The notes: a model not told the origin generated them from the sequence alone. DNA of 32,511 bases from a bacterium HR19 (GCA_002898315.1 BEHV01000017.1:1-32511); one strand, 5' to 3'. Shown: positions 8,211-15,349, numbered from the stretch's first letter. A program made the numbers and translations.

Positions 8211-8216
8211 ATATTA
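8211..8216 (-). promoter_or_regulatory. Putative -10 box of the GH31 gene
   Basis: TAATAT ends 7 nt before the chosen ATG (8203), with no Shine-Dalgarno sequence in between. If real, the upstream GTG at 8236 would not be in the transcript, which supports the shorter protein. Confidence 0.3.
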
Positions 8217-8306
8217 CGAATTTTGATTTTCTTCACTGATTTGCTTGCTTATTTTGCACTTTGCTGAAACGAAATTAAATTTAAAGCAAGAGGTCTTTGA
8301 GATTTT

Positions 8307-10085
8307 ATGTGTGGTATAGTAGGTTATATAGGTAAGACGAACGCTTTGCACGTTATTATACCATCGCTCCAACGCCTTGAATACAGAGGATACGACTCCG
8401 CAGGAATAGCTGTTATAAAAGATGGAGAAATAAGGTTGGCGAAAAAGAAAGGAAAGATTTCAGAACTCATATCTTTCGTTTCACGGATTGATTTTCCGAC
8501 TTTTTCTCGCGTAGGAATAGGACATACCCGCTGGGCTACTCACGGTCCCCCATCAGATAATAACGCACATCCACACCTTGAATGCTCCGGAAAAATCGCG
8601 GTCGTCCACAACGGAATAATAGAGAATTTCTCAGAGCTCAGAAAAAAGCTTGAAAAAAATCACAAATTCACCTCAGAAACAGATACAGAAGTTATAGCTC
8701 ATCTCATTGAAGACGCTTTGAAGGAAGTTGGTAGCTTTGAGAAAGCATTTGAGTTTGCGGTAAAACAGCTTGAAGGAACTTTCGCAGTAGTATCTATATT
8801 TTCTGGTGAGCCAGATAGGATTTTATGCGCAAGATACAAAGCACCACTTGTTATAGGTTTGTGGGATGAAAATGGAAACCTCGTCTCATCTGATATACCT
8901 TCGCTCCTTATCTTCACAAAAAAGATAATTCCTCTTTCAGACGGAGAGATAGCTATAGTAAAGGAGAACTCGGTTGAGATAAAAAAAGATGGTTTTCGTG
9001 TTGAAAGACAGCCGATTGAAGTCCCATGGGACGCTCAGCAGGCGGAAAAATCAGGGTTCAAACATTTTATGCTCAAAGAAATTTACGAACAACCTCATGT
9101 TGTTGTAGATACAACAGCCGAGTTTTTATCTCGGTGGGACGAGCTGAACCTAGGCGAATTTCAAAAAATAATAATAACTGGTTGTGGGACATCTTACCAC
9201 GCTGGTCTTTTAGGAAAACTGTGGATAGAACATATAGCAAAAATACCCGTTGAAGTTGATTATGCGTCAGAGCTAAGATACAAAGATTATATTCAGAAGA
9301 ACTCTCTTTTTATTGCTATAAGTCAATCGGGAGAGACCGCGGATACTCTTGAAGCGGTAAGAAGAGCGAAAGAAGAAGGTTTAAAAGTTGTGTCTTTGGT
9401 GAATGTTCTCGGTTCAACTCTTTCTCGTGAGTCAGATTTTGTTCTGCATACGAACGCTGGACCCGAAATCGGTGTTGCCGCTACAAAAACTTTTCTCTCG
9501 CAGATAACTGTTCTTTATCTTCTTGCGGTTTTTCTTTCCGGGCAGAGCAGAAAATCAAAAATGCTCTACGACATTCAGAAAGTCCCAGAAAAGATAGAGG
9601 AGGTTTTGGCTTTGAGTGATTTTATATATGAGATAAGCGAAGATGTCTCAAAGCTCAAGAACGCACTTTATCTTGGGAGATGGATATCTTATCCTGTGGT
9701 TATGGAAGGAGCGCTGAAGTTGAAAGAAATATCATATATACACGCTGAACCATATCCTGCAGGAGAGATGAAGCATGGACCCATAGCACTTGTTTCACCA
9801 TCTACACTTTCTGTATTCGTCGCCCCAAGAGATAGAGTGTTCAAGAAAACAATTTCAAACCTGCACGAGGTATCTGCAAGACACGGAAAAGTTATTCTGA
9901 TAACTACAAAAAATACAGATGTCAAAGATGTGTGGAAGAAAATAGAGATTCCAGATGTTGAGGAGTTTTTATCTCCTTTCCTTACCGTTCCCGTTCTTCA
10001 GCTTCTTGCGTATCATACCGCTACGATTTTGGGACATGACGTAGATCAACCGAGAAACCTCGCAAAGAGTGTGACCGTTGAATGA
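8307..10085 (+). CDS. glmS: Glutamine-fructose-6-phosphate aminotransferase (isomerizing)
   Basis: GlmS makes glucosamine-6-phosphate from fructose-6-phosphate and glutamine, the entry step to UDP-GlcNAc for peptidoglycan and lipid A. The protein has 592 residues. It starts MCGIVGYIG, so Cys2 is the N-terminal nucleophile of the glutamine amidotransferase domain (about 1-220, with GHTRWATHG and the NNAHPH segment). Two SIS sugar-isomerase domains follow (about 275-410 and 445-580; GCGTSYHAG and SQSGETADT in the first, PAGEMKHGPIAL in the second). The C-terminus DVDQPRNLAKSVTVE is the classical GlmS tail. I see no glmS ribozyme: only about 70 nt separate it from the divergent GH31 gene, and they are AT-rich. 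AAGAGGT about 12 nt upstream may serve as ribosome binding site. Confidence 0.97.
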   Translation: MCGIVGYIGKTNALHVIIPSLQRLEYRGYDSAGIAVIKDGEIRLAKKKGKISELISFVSRIDFPTFSRVGIGHTRWATHGPPSDNNAHPHLECSGKIAVVHNGIIENFSELRKKLEKNHKFTSETDTEVIAHLIEDALKEVGSFEKAFEFAVKQLEGTFAVVSIFSGEPDRILCARYKAPLVIGLWDENGNLVSSDIPSLLIFTKKIIPLSDGEIAIVKENSVEIKKDGFRVERQPIEVPWDAQQAEKSGFKHFMLKEIYEQPHVVVDTTAEFLSRWDELNLGEFQKIIITGCGTSYHAGLLGKLWIEHIAKIPVEVDYASELRYKDYIQKNSLFIAISQSGETADTLEAVRRAKEEGLKVVSLVNVLGSTLSRESDFVLHTNAGPEIGVAATKTFLSQITVLYLLAVFLSGQSRKSKMLYDIQKVPEKIEEVLALSDFIYEISEDVSKLKNALYLGRWISYPVVMEGALKLKEISYIHAEPYPAGEMKHGPIALVSPSTLSVFVAPRDRVFKKTISNLHEVSARHGKVILITTKNTDVKDVWKKIEIPDVEEFLSPFLTVPVLQLLAYHTATILGHDVDQPRNLAKSVTVE

Positions 10086-10091
10086 GATTTC

Positions 10092-10694
10092 TCAGATAAA
10101 GCCAAATAGCGATGGTTCTGGAATTATCAATGTTCCTTCGCTTGGGTTCCCAAGTTCCTTTGTTTTGTTTTCAAGAAAGAGTTTCGCTGTGAAAGCGCAG
10201 GCGATAGAATCAAACTCATCTTGACTCAATTCTCTTTCATGTTTTTCAGCAATAAACCCAACTTTAACAAAGAACTCAAAGATTTTTTTCTTGTCTTTCC
10301 TTGGTATTTTGAATATATCATATAGCGCTCCGGGGAAAACCTCAATCACTCTTATGTTTTTCAAGCTTTCTATTTTTCTTTTCAACTCAATTCCTCTTTT
10401 TGTGAGCATTCTCATAGGTCCCAAAGTTATGGGGAAAAATTTTATTTTCATTCTCATAAGTTCAATATCGCATTCTCTAAAATGTGTGGAGTTTTTTTCA
10501 TCTATGTTTTTTCTCCCTTTTGGGAGTGAGAGAGGAGCATCAATTGCTACGACTTTCAAATTCTTTATCTCGGAGACAACTTTTATTATCTCTTCATCTT
10601 TCTTGACTGTGAAGACATCTTTTACTTTTTTATCTGCTATGCATACGCCTGTTTTTCTGTTTTCGCTTCCAGCAAGGTCCAAACCTAAAACCAT
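10092..10694 (-). CDS. DUF429 family protein (RNase H-like fold)
   Basis: This is a conserved protein of the DUF429 group, predicted to adopt an RNase H-like fold; its biochemical role is not established. The landmarks are GLDLAGS at the N-terminus (acidic residue D6), VAIDAPLSLP (about residues 58-67), the RECD-x-E-L segment (about 82-88) and the late D-E-F-D-S-I-A-C-A-F-T-A helix (about 166-177). The acidic residues are in the places expected for metal binding. The ATG at 10694 is preferred, 4 nt after the upstream gene's stop. A TTG at 10718 would add eight residues and overlap that gene. It is probably co-transcribed with the THEP1-HAD gene, a hint (inference only) of shared nucleotide or nucleic-acid metabolism. 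Confidence 0.75.
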   Translation of the reverse strand: MVLGLDLAGSENRKTGVCIADKKVKDVFTVKKDEEIIKVVSEIKNLKVVAIDAPLSLPKGRKNIDEKNSTHFRECDIELMRMKIKFFPITLGPMRMLTKRGIELKRKIESLKNIRVIEVFPGALYDIFKIPRKDKKKIFEFFVKVGFIAEKHERELSQDEFDSIACAFTAKLFLENKTKELGNPSEGTLIIPEPSLFGFI

Positions 10695-10698
10695 ATAC

Positions 10699-11886
10699 CT
10701 ATTCAAGAACTTCTTCAAGTATGCTTTTTAACTCCTGAAAGTTTTCCACTTTTATATCTGTGTCTTGTAGGTCCTTATGAGTTGTCAGAACTCCTATGCA
10801 TTTTGCTCCTGATTTTAATCCCGCTTCAATTCCGTGTTGTGAATCCTCAATGACATAGCATTTTGAGGGTTTTGCTTTGAGTTTTTCTATTGCTTTGATG
10901 TAGCACTCTGGGTCTGGCTTGCCTTTTGAAATGTCTGAACCAGAAATAACGACATCAAAAAATTTTCCTATTCCAAGTTCTTCTGATATGAAATCAATGT
11001 TTTCTTTTGGAGTTGATGATACAAGAGCCATTTTGAATCCCTTTGACCAGAAGAACTCCAGAAACTCATCTGCTCCTTCTATTGGTTTTATCTTGCCCTT
11101 TGCGAGATTCCTGTAAATCTCTTCTTTCTCTTGACTGATTTTCTTTATCTCGTCTTCTGTTGCGTTTGGAATAAATCTTTTTATTATCAGGTCGTTTGTC
11201 ATTCCGAATGTCTCTCTGAAATCTTCTTCGGTAAATTTCACACCTCTTTTTTCCATCACCTCAAACCAAGATAGTTTGTGAAATTCAGATGAATCAATTA
11301 TAACTCCATCAAGGTCAATCAAGAACGCTTCTGTTCCCGTGAGCTTTTCAAGAGCTGTGATGTAAGATAGGTCAAATCCATCTTTATCTATGTCTTTAAG
11401 TATGACATCAAAGTTTTCAGATAAGATGTTTTTGAGTTTTTCTGCAAGTTCTTTTTTCACTGTTATTACGATTTGTGATGAGAGGTTTAAAATCTCTTTG
11501 AGCCACTTGACATCAAGATTTTTTGAGCAGGCAAGCTCCATAGGTCCAACCTCATCTAAGATGAACACCTCTGTTTTTTGCTCAATTTCCTCCCGCAGAA
11601 CCTCTTCAAACCTTTCTGGGAAAACGATGTATTTTCCATATTTGCAGTATATTTCGTTTATTTGTGAGATTTCTCTTTCTCTTATCGCAAATACCCTTTC
11701 TTTTTTCGTTCTTATCCCTTTTACATAGAACCCTTCTCTTGCTCTTTCTTTTCTCATCTCTGGTGTTATTACACCCGATAGTTGGAATCCGAGCATTTCC
11801 AATCTTTTTACAAGCTTTGAAATGAGAGTTGATTTCCCAGAACTCGGTTTCCCTGTTATCACAATACTTTTTCTCTTCTCCTCCAT
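10699..11886 (-). CDS. Fusion: THEP1-type nucleoside triphosphatase + HAD phosphatase
   Basis: A single 395-residue frame joins two enzymes. Residues ~1-178 match the THEP1 family of nucleoside-triphosphatases (P-loop GKPSSGKST at 12-20; Walker B VFILDEVGPMEL at 107-118, where the DEVG-x-x-E string is typical). Residues ~185-395 are a HAD-superfamily hydrolase of the beta-phosphoglucomutase/phosphatase branch: motif I DLDGVIID (D191, D193), a helical cap, motif II near VSSTPKE, the lysine motif KGKPDPE and motif IV EDSQHGIEA. All key residues of both halves are present, so both may be active. A nucleotide house-cleaning enzyme that removes successive phosphates is an inference; the HAD half could equally be a sugar-phosphate mutase or phosphatase. 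No Shine-Dalgarno sequence is seen; TATAAA ends 11 nt upstream of the ATG. The DUF429 gene follows in the same operon. Confidence 0.85.
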   Translation of the reverse strand: MEEKRKSIVITGKPSSGKSTLISKLVKRLEMLGFQLSGVITPEMRKERAREGFYVKGIRTKKERVFAIREREISQINEIYCKYGKYIVFPERFEEVLREEIEQKTEVFILDEVGPMELACSKNLDVKWLKEILNLSSQIVITVKKELAEKLKNILSENFDVILKDIDKDGFDLSYITALEKLTGTEAFLIDLDGVIIDSSEFHKLSWFEVMEKRGVKFTEEDFRETFGMTNDLIIKRFIPNATEDEIKKISQEKEEIYRNLAKGKIKPIEGADEFLEFFWSKGFKMALVSSTPKENIDFISEELGIGKFFDVVISGSDISKGKPDPECYIKAIEKLKAKPSKCYVIEDSQHGIEAGLKSGAKCIGVLTTHKDLQDTDIKVENFQELKSILEEVLE

Positions 11887-11897
11887 AAACTATTTAT

Positions 11898-11903
11898 TTT
11901 ATA
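11898..11903 (-). promoter_or_regulatory. Putative -10 box of the THEP1-HAD gene
   Basis: TATAAA ends 11 nt before the ATG at 11886 in an AT-rich stretch with no Shine-Dalgarno sequence. It is consistent with a very short or absent leader. Confidence 0.35.
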
Positions 11904-11933
11904 ATTTATTACTGCTTGTTTTCTCTTTGGTTC

Positions 11934-12569
11934 CTATTTATTTAGGTTTTTATCAGAGATTGACGCGATAAAACTTACGGTTTTTTCTATCACAAGTTTC
12001 AGATGCTCTGGATTTGAAAATCTGTGATCTCCTCCTTGAACTACAAAAAACTCTTTTGGACGATTTGCCATATCATATATTTTCCTTCCCTCATCTATTG
12101 GCACCGTCTCATCTTTATCTCCGTGTATTATAAGAAGGGGTGGATTTTTTTTGAGAGATTCTTCAATTTTTCTTTTGCCTATGTTTACAAATGGGGGGCA
12201 AAGAGCGACAACACCTTTTGACATTTCAGAGAGCAAAATCGCAATCGTTCCTCCAAGGCTTGAGCCGACAAAGTATACTTCATCTGAAAATTCGCTCTTT
12301 GCGAAGTTTATCACATTCAGAGCATCCTGTATTCGCCCTTCAAGGTCGTATTTATCTCCTTCTGACTCACCGCAACCCCTGAAATCAAACCTTATGAAAT
12401 TAAACCCGGCTTTTTCAAACCCTTCTCCCATCATTATGTATTTTGGACTATCTCTGAACGACTCAAAACCGTGAAAAGCTATAACAACCTTTTTGCTTTC
12501 GCTCTCTACTTTGTGTATTACCGCCGATAGCTCAGTATCTCCGCTGACTATCCGAGCTCTTATCTGCAT
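11934..12569 (-). CDS. Alpha/beta hydrolase (serine hydrolase)
   Basis: This is a compact 211-residue alpha/beta-hydrolase of the esterase/dienelactone-hydrolase-like type. The nucleophile elbow is G-S-S-L-G (S104), the acid is in HGDKDETVP (probably D153) and the histidine in GGDHRF (H182), so the triad is complete. The oxyanion region HGFESFRD (about 33-40) and RFDFRGCGES (about 60-69) are typical. There is no signal peptide, so it should be cytoplasmic. The substrate cannot be told; carboxyl esters or acyl groups are the usual targets. TATTAA ends 9 nt upstream of the ATG. The gene is divergent from the coiled-coil gene at 12688 and lies 47 nt upstream of the THEP1-HAD gene, with which it may share a transcript. 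Confidence 0.85.
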   Translation of the reverse strand: MQIRARIVSGDTELSAVIHKVESESKKVVIAFHGFESFRDSPKYIMMGEGFEKAGFNFIRFDFRGCGESEGDKYDLEGRIQDALNVINFAKSEFSDEVYFVGSSLGGTIAILLSEMSKGVVALCPPFVNIGKRKIEESLKKNPPLLIIHGDKDETVPIDEGRKIYDMANRPKEFFVVQGGDHRFSNPEHLKLVIEKTVSFIASISDKNLNK

Positions 12570-12571
12570 AG

Positions 12572-12733
12572 ATGGAATTTAATATTTTTGAGGAAGTATA
12601 TGCTAAACATAGAATTTGGGACGGAAAAATCAGAGCGAGGTTTTTTACTGTTTTGAAATTCAAACCAAATCAGAATAAGATAAATGTGTGTCTTCAAGGA
12701 AAAACGACAGGTTATCAAGGGTTGAAAGGTTAG
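12572..12733 (+). CDS. Possible small ORF or gene remnant upstream of the coiled-coil gene
   Basis: A 53-codon frame starts ATG-GAA-TTT at 12572, 2 bp beyond the start of the divergent hydrolase, and ends in TAG at 12731-12733. It overlaps the first 46 nt of the coiled-coil gene in another frame. Its codon use (AGA, ATA, GAA, AAA) and its mix of aromatic, charged and glycine residues look protein-like, with no low-complexity tract. No family was recognised and no ribosome binding site is visible. It could be a remnant of a longer gene, a leader peptide, or chance. Confidence 0.25.
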   Translation: MEFNIFEEVYAKHRIWDGKIRARFFTVLKFKPNQNKINVCLQGKTTGYQGLKG

Positions 12734-13425
12734 TAGAAAAAATCGCCGTTGAAATAAGGGAACTACGAGAATTTCAGAAGGAAACGACCGAGCAAATAAG
12801 AGAGCTGCGAGAATTGCAGAAAAAGACAGATGAGCTGATAAGAGAATTGCGAGAGTCGCAGAAGAAGACAGACGAGCAATTGAGAGAAGCGAGCAGACAG
12901 ATAAAAGAACTGCGGGAATCGCAGAAAAAGGCAGATGAGCAATTGAGAGAAACAGGGATTCAATTCTGTGAGAACGATAAAAAATTTGACAAAGTTGTAG
13001 ACAGCTGGGGAATGTTTGTAGAATATAAGCTTTGTCCTTTTGCTGAGGAGTTCCTGAGAAAAAAAGGATTTTCAGAAATTTTGAGCGCTCAAAGAGTAAA
13101 ATATGGAAAAGACGTTGATTTTGGTCCACTGATTATATCCCGAAAGAAAAAATTTATTCTTCTTATATCTACGAGAACGCACGTGAGGTTCCGAGAAGTA
13201 AACGAACTTCTGAAAGATATGAAAAGTTTTGAGTTTTTTATGAGAGAGGATTTTCCGGGTTATACTCTGTGTGGAGCGATAGCAGGAATAAGCTTTAGCA
13301 AGGGAGCAGAAAAATACGCAAAAAGAAAAGGGTTGATTCTATTCAAGGTTTCGGGAGAAGTGATGACCGCAGAAGAACCCAAAAAGCTGAGGGAAATCAA
13401 AATAGGCAAGGGGAATCAAAAATAA
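12688..13425 (+). CDS. Coiled-coil protein with degenerate PD-(D/E)XK-like C-terminal domain (DUF3782-like)
   Basis: This 245-residue protein has two parts. Residues ~12-90 form a long coiled coil built of 14-residue repeats (consensus ELRE-x-QKKTDEQLR). Residues ~97-235 resemble the C-terminal domain of DUF3782-type proteins, a PD-(D/E)XK nuclease-like fold common in thermophiles and cyanobacteria; the GAIAGISFSKGAEKYAKRKGL segment is the clearest match. The first acidic position is kept (DVDFG, D144), but the E-x-K strand of active nucleases is replaced by ILLISTRT (I160-S161-T162), so cleavage activity is probably lost. The start is a GTG at 12688; no ATG gives the full coiled coil. A terminator-like hairpin follows at 13458. 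Function is unknown; these proteins often occur in many variable copies per genome. Confidence 0.65.
   Translation: MSSRKNDRLSRVERLVEKIAVEIRELREFQKETTEQIRELRELQKKTDELIRELRESQKKTDEQLREASRQIKELRESQKKADEQLRETGIQFCENDKKFDKVVDSWGMFVEYKLCPFAEEFLRKKGFSEILSAQRVKYGKDVDFGPLIISRKKKFILLISTRTHVRFREVNELLKDMKSFEFFMREDFPGYTLCGAIAGISFSKGAEKYAKRKGLILFKVSGEVMTAEEPKKLREIKIGKGNQK
12760..12948 (+). repeat. 42-bp tandem repeat encoding the coiled coil
   Basis: Four imperfect 42-bp units (14 codons each, consensus ELRE-x-QKKTDEQLR) lie in tandem, the third and fourth separated by a 21-bp half unit (EASRQIK). The in-frame period, with a half unit of exactly one heptad, preserves the coiled coil and suggests expansion by duplication inside the gene. 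Confidence 0.8.
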
Positions 13426-13457
13426 AATTCATTCAATTAAATCTCATTTGTTTAAGG

Positions 13458-13488
13458 TTTTCTGTTCTCTTTTTCAGAAAATTTTTTT
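13458..13488 (+). terminator. Putative rho-independent terminator after the coiled-coil gene
   Basis: TTTTCTG (13458-13464) can pair with CAGAAAA (13475-13481) around a 10-nt loop and is followed by seven T. The stem is AT-rich, so it is weak for a thermophile, but the geometry and position, 33 nt after the stop, fit a terminator. Confidence 0.4.
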
Positions 13489-13506
13489 CTTTTTTGAGGA
13501 GAGGTG

Positions 13507-13512
13507 AATAAT
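13507..13512 (+). promoter_or_regulatory. Putative -10 box of the gamma-carbonic-anhydrase-like gene
   Basis: AATAAT (5 of 6 matches) ends 9 nt before the ATG at 13522. It overlaps the alternative GTG start at 13504, so it favours the ATG. Confidence 0.3.
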
Positions 13513-13521
13513 TTTAATCTT

Positions 13522-14061
13522 ATGTTTGGGGGTAGTATTATTCCGATATTCAAAGACGGAGTTCTTTTTTCTCCTGTTATTCATCAGAGCGTTTTTTTGT
13601 CTCCCGGCTCTTTTGTGATAGGTCTTGTCAAAATAGATGAAGGTAGCTCGGTTTGGTATGGCTCAGTTATAAGAGGAGATGTGAACTGGATAAGTATAGG
13701 AAGATACACGAACATTCAGGATTTATGTGTCATTCACGCTGAGACAGCTTCTTTTCCAACTTATATAGGTGATTTTGTAACTATCGGACACAGAGCGGTA
13801 ATTCACGGATGCATAGTAAAAGATTTCTGCCTTATAGGTATGGGAGCTGTGATAATGAACGGAGCAGAAGTTGGTCCATACGCAATAGTTGGAGCCGGTG
13901 CGCTCGTTCCCGAGGACATGAAAGTTCCACCGGGAGCAGTAGTCGTCGGTTCCCCAGCAAAAATAAAAAGGTTCCTCAAAGAAAAAGAGTTCAAGATGTT
14001 TTACCTGTCGGCGATGAGATACTTTGAACTTTCTCGCATTCACAAAAATTCAAAAAAATAG
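13522..14061 (+). CDS. Gamma-carbonic-anhydrase-like hexapeptide-repeat protein
   Basis: This is a left-handed beta-helix protein of the gamma-class carbonic anhydrase (YrdA/CaiE-like) family. The hexapeptide pattern runs from about residue 20 to 150 (SSVWYGSVIRGDV, YTNIQDLCVIHAET, VTIGHRAVIHGC, IGMGAVIMNGAEVG, IVGAGALVPEDM). Three histidines in the zinc-ligand positions are present (H72, H90, H95 counted from the ATG at 13522), and the R-G-D and N-I-Q-D segments that shape the active site are kept. A metal-bound trimer is therefore likely; whether it hydrates CO2 is uncertain, because many members show little activity. A GTG at 13504 would add six residues but would sit on its own purine-rich leader. 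DUF502, gmhA and cheA genes follow on the same strand. Confidence 0.88.
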   Translation: MFGGSIIPIFKDGVLFSPVIHQSVFLSPGSFVIGLVKIDEGSSVWYGSVIRGDVNWISIGRYTNIQDLCVIHAETASFPTYIGDFVTIGHRAVIHGCIVKDFCLIGMGAVIMNGAEVGPYAIVGAGALVPEDMKVPPGAVVVGSPAKIKRFLKEKEFKMFYLSAMRYFELSRIHKNSKK

Positions 14062-14067
14062 CATAAT
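14062..14067 (+). promoter_or_regulatory. Putative -10 box of the DUF502 gene
   Basis: CATAAT ends 10 nt before the ATG at 14078 and begins directly after the stop of the preceding gene. It suggests a separate, leaderless start even within this same-strand cluster. Confidence 0.3.
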
Positions 14068-14077
14068 CTTTATTTTC

Positions 14078-14719
14078 ATGTTTGAAAAGCTGAAGAAATT
14101 CATAAAAGATAACTTCATTTTCGGGCTAATCTCTGTTGGACCCATATTTGGCACAATCTATATTTTATACCTGCTTTTTTCTTTTTTAGACAGAATATTT
14201 GGACAGATATATCAGAATATTTTCGGTTTTCCTGTTCCCGGGGCGGGTCTTATAACTCTCTTTGTTTTTATAATAGTCACCGGTGCGGTTGCGAGAACAT
14301 ACATAATAAATAATCTCATCTCTGTATTTGAAAGGAGTGTAGCGAAAATTCCCGTTGCCAATATGGTTTACTCTGCTTTCAAGAGTTTGGTTGATATGGC
14401 TCAAAAAAGCAGATCAGAGCTCGGAAAACCAGTGATGATTGACATCGGCGGTATGTATATTCCCGGCTTTGAAGTCATATCTGACGGGAAAACTTCAAAT
14501 ATCCTTCTTGCTTCTTCTTTTGCTGGATTTATCTTCGTTGTTCCAAAAGAGAAGGTTATAAACCTTCCGGGATGGAAGCCAGATGACATGCTAAAATTCA
14601 TCTTATCTCTTGGTTCATACCATATTTCTGATGTAAGTCGGGTTTTAGAGAGATTTAGAGCAGAGGTGAGGGAGACGCAGGGCAGAGCAGATGTTGATCA
14701 AGTTCAAGAGAAGAAGTAG
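14078..14719 (+). CDS. DUF502 family inner-membrane protein
   Basis: This is a 213-residue membrane protein of the DUF502 family, whose function is not established. Two transmembrane helices are visible (about residues 15-40 and 55-75), separated by a short loop. The family signature R-x-I-P-x-x-x-x-x-Y-S-A-x-K is present as AKIPVANMVYSAFKSL (about 95-110). The cytoplasmic C-terminal part contains FAGFIFVVPKEKV and a P-G-x-x-P-D-D segment. The ATG at 14078 begins MFEKLKKFIKDN, the normal start for the family; an upstream ATG at 14024 would overlap the previous gene and add an unlikely 18 residues. No Shine-Dalgarno sequence is seen. Confidence 0.82.
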   Translation: MFEKLKKFIKDNFIFGLISVGPIFGTIYILYLLFSFLDRIFGQIYQNIFGFPVPGAGLITLFVFIIVTGAVARTYIINNLISVFERSVAKIPVANMVYSAFKSLVDMAQKSRSELGKPVMIDIGGMYIPGFEVISDGKTSNILLASSFAGFIFVVPKEKVINLPGWKPDDMLKFILSLGSYHISDVSRVLERFRAEVRETQGRADVDQVQEKK

Positions 14720-14733
14720 CCAGTCCAAAAAAA

Positions 14734-14739
14734 TATAAA
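14734..14739 (+). promoter_or_regulatory. Putative -10 box of gmhA
   Basis: TATAAA ends 10 nt before the ATG at 14750 in the AT-only sequence between the DUF502 gene and gmhA. There is no Shine-Dalgarno sequence. Confidence 0.35.
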
Positions 14740-14749
14740 ATTAAATTTT

Positions 14750-15349
14750 ATGAAGTCAGGTTCTGATAAGATGGAGCTTGATGAAATTTTTTCGGGAGCG
14801 ATAGATGAGAGCGCGAAGGTGATTTTATCTCTGGTAGAGGTCATACCGCAGATAAAGCGAGCTTGCGAGTTAATAGCTGATAGTTTTGAGAGAGGGGGAA
14901 AGCTTCTCATTTTTGGTAATGGCGGGAGTGCGGCAGATGCTCAGCACTTTTCAGCCGAACTTGTTGGGAAGTTCAGAAGCTCGCAGAGAAAAGCTCTCCC
15001 CGCAATTGCTCTGACAGTTGATACATCTGCTCTCACCGCTATATCAAACGATTGGGATTTTGAGTATGTTTTTGAAAGGCAGATAGAAGCGCTCGGAGAA
15101 GAAGGTGATGTCGCATTCGGCATCTCAACATCTGGCAGATCAAAAAATGTCCTGCGGGCTCTAAAAAAAGCAAAAGATATGGGACTTACCACAATATCTC
15201 TTGTTGGACAGAATACGCAAGATGTATCTCACTTTTCAGACCTTGTTATCTCTGTTCGCTCATCAGATACTCAAAGAATTCAGGAGGCGCACTCGGTCGT
15301 AATTCACCTGATATGCGAAGGAATTGAAAATATAATCTCCAACAAATAA
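14750..15349 (+). CDS. gmhA: Phosphoheptose (sedoheptulose-7-phosphate) isomerase
   Basis: GmhA converts sedoheptulose 7-phosphate into D-glycero-D-manno-heptose 7-phosphate, the first step to the ADP- or GDP-heptoses used in LPS core or S-layer glycans. It is a 199-residue single SIS-domain enzyme. Landmarks are GNGGSAADAQHFSAELVGKF (about residues 49-68), the TSALTAISNDW segment (about 86-96), GISTSGRSKNVL (about 117-128) and the C-terminal IQEAHSVVIHLICE helix, which carries the active-site histidine. Length is as expected. It supports an outer membrane with heptose-containing glycans, although heptose is also used in S-layer glycoproteins. No other heptose-pathway genes lie nearby. A second ATG seven codons downstream (14771) is possible. 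Confidence 0.93.
   Translation: MKSGSDKMELDEIFSGAIDESAKVILSLVEVIPQIKRACELIADSFERGGKLLIFGNGGSAADAQHFSAELVGKFRSSQRKALPAIALTVDTSALTAISNDWDFEYVFERQIEALGEEGDVAFGISTSGRSKNVLRALKKAKDMGLTTISLVGQNTQDVSHFSDLVISVRSSDTQRIQEAHSVVIHLICEGIENIISNK

Noticed and set aside
8237-8306. glmS ribozyme or riboswitch upstream of glmS
   Set aside because: Only about 70 AT-rich nt separate glmS from the divergent gene, too short and without the conserved core.
10291-10731. 146-codon frame on the plus strand opposite the DUF429 gene
   Set aside because: It is phenylalanine/serine-rich with no recognisable motif, and the minus frame has a clear family match.
12760-12948. Possible CRISPR-like array
   Set aside because: The repeats are directly tandem, have no unique spacers and keep an open frame; they encode heptads.
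12560-13129. 189-codon frame on the minus strand opposite the coiled-coil gene
   Set aside because: It is the mirror of the 42-bp repeat coding for the coiled coil. Its leucine/phenylalanine/serine-rich repeats are what the complement of Glu/Lys/Arg codons gives, and the plus frame has a recognisable domain.
14024-14078. Upstream ATG for the DUF502 protein
   Set aside because: It overlaps the preceding gene by 38 nt and adds residues not typical of the family. The ATG at 14078 has a better-placed -10-like box.
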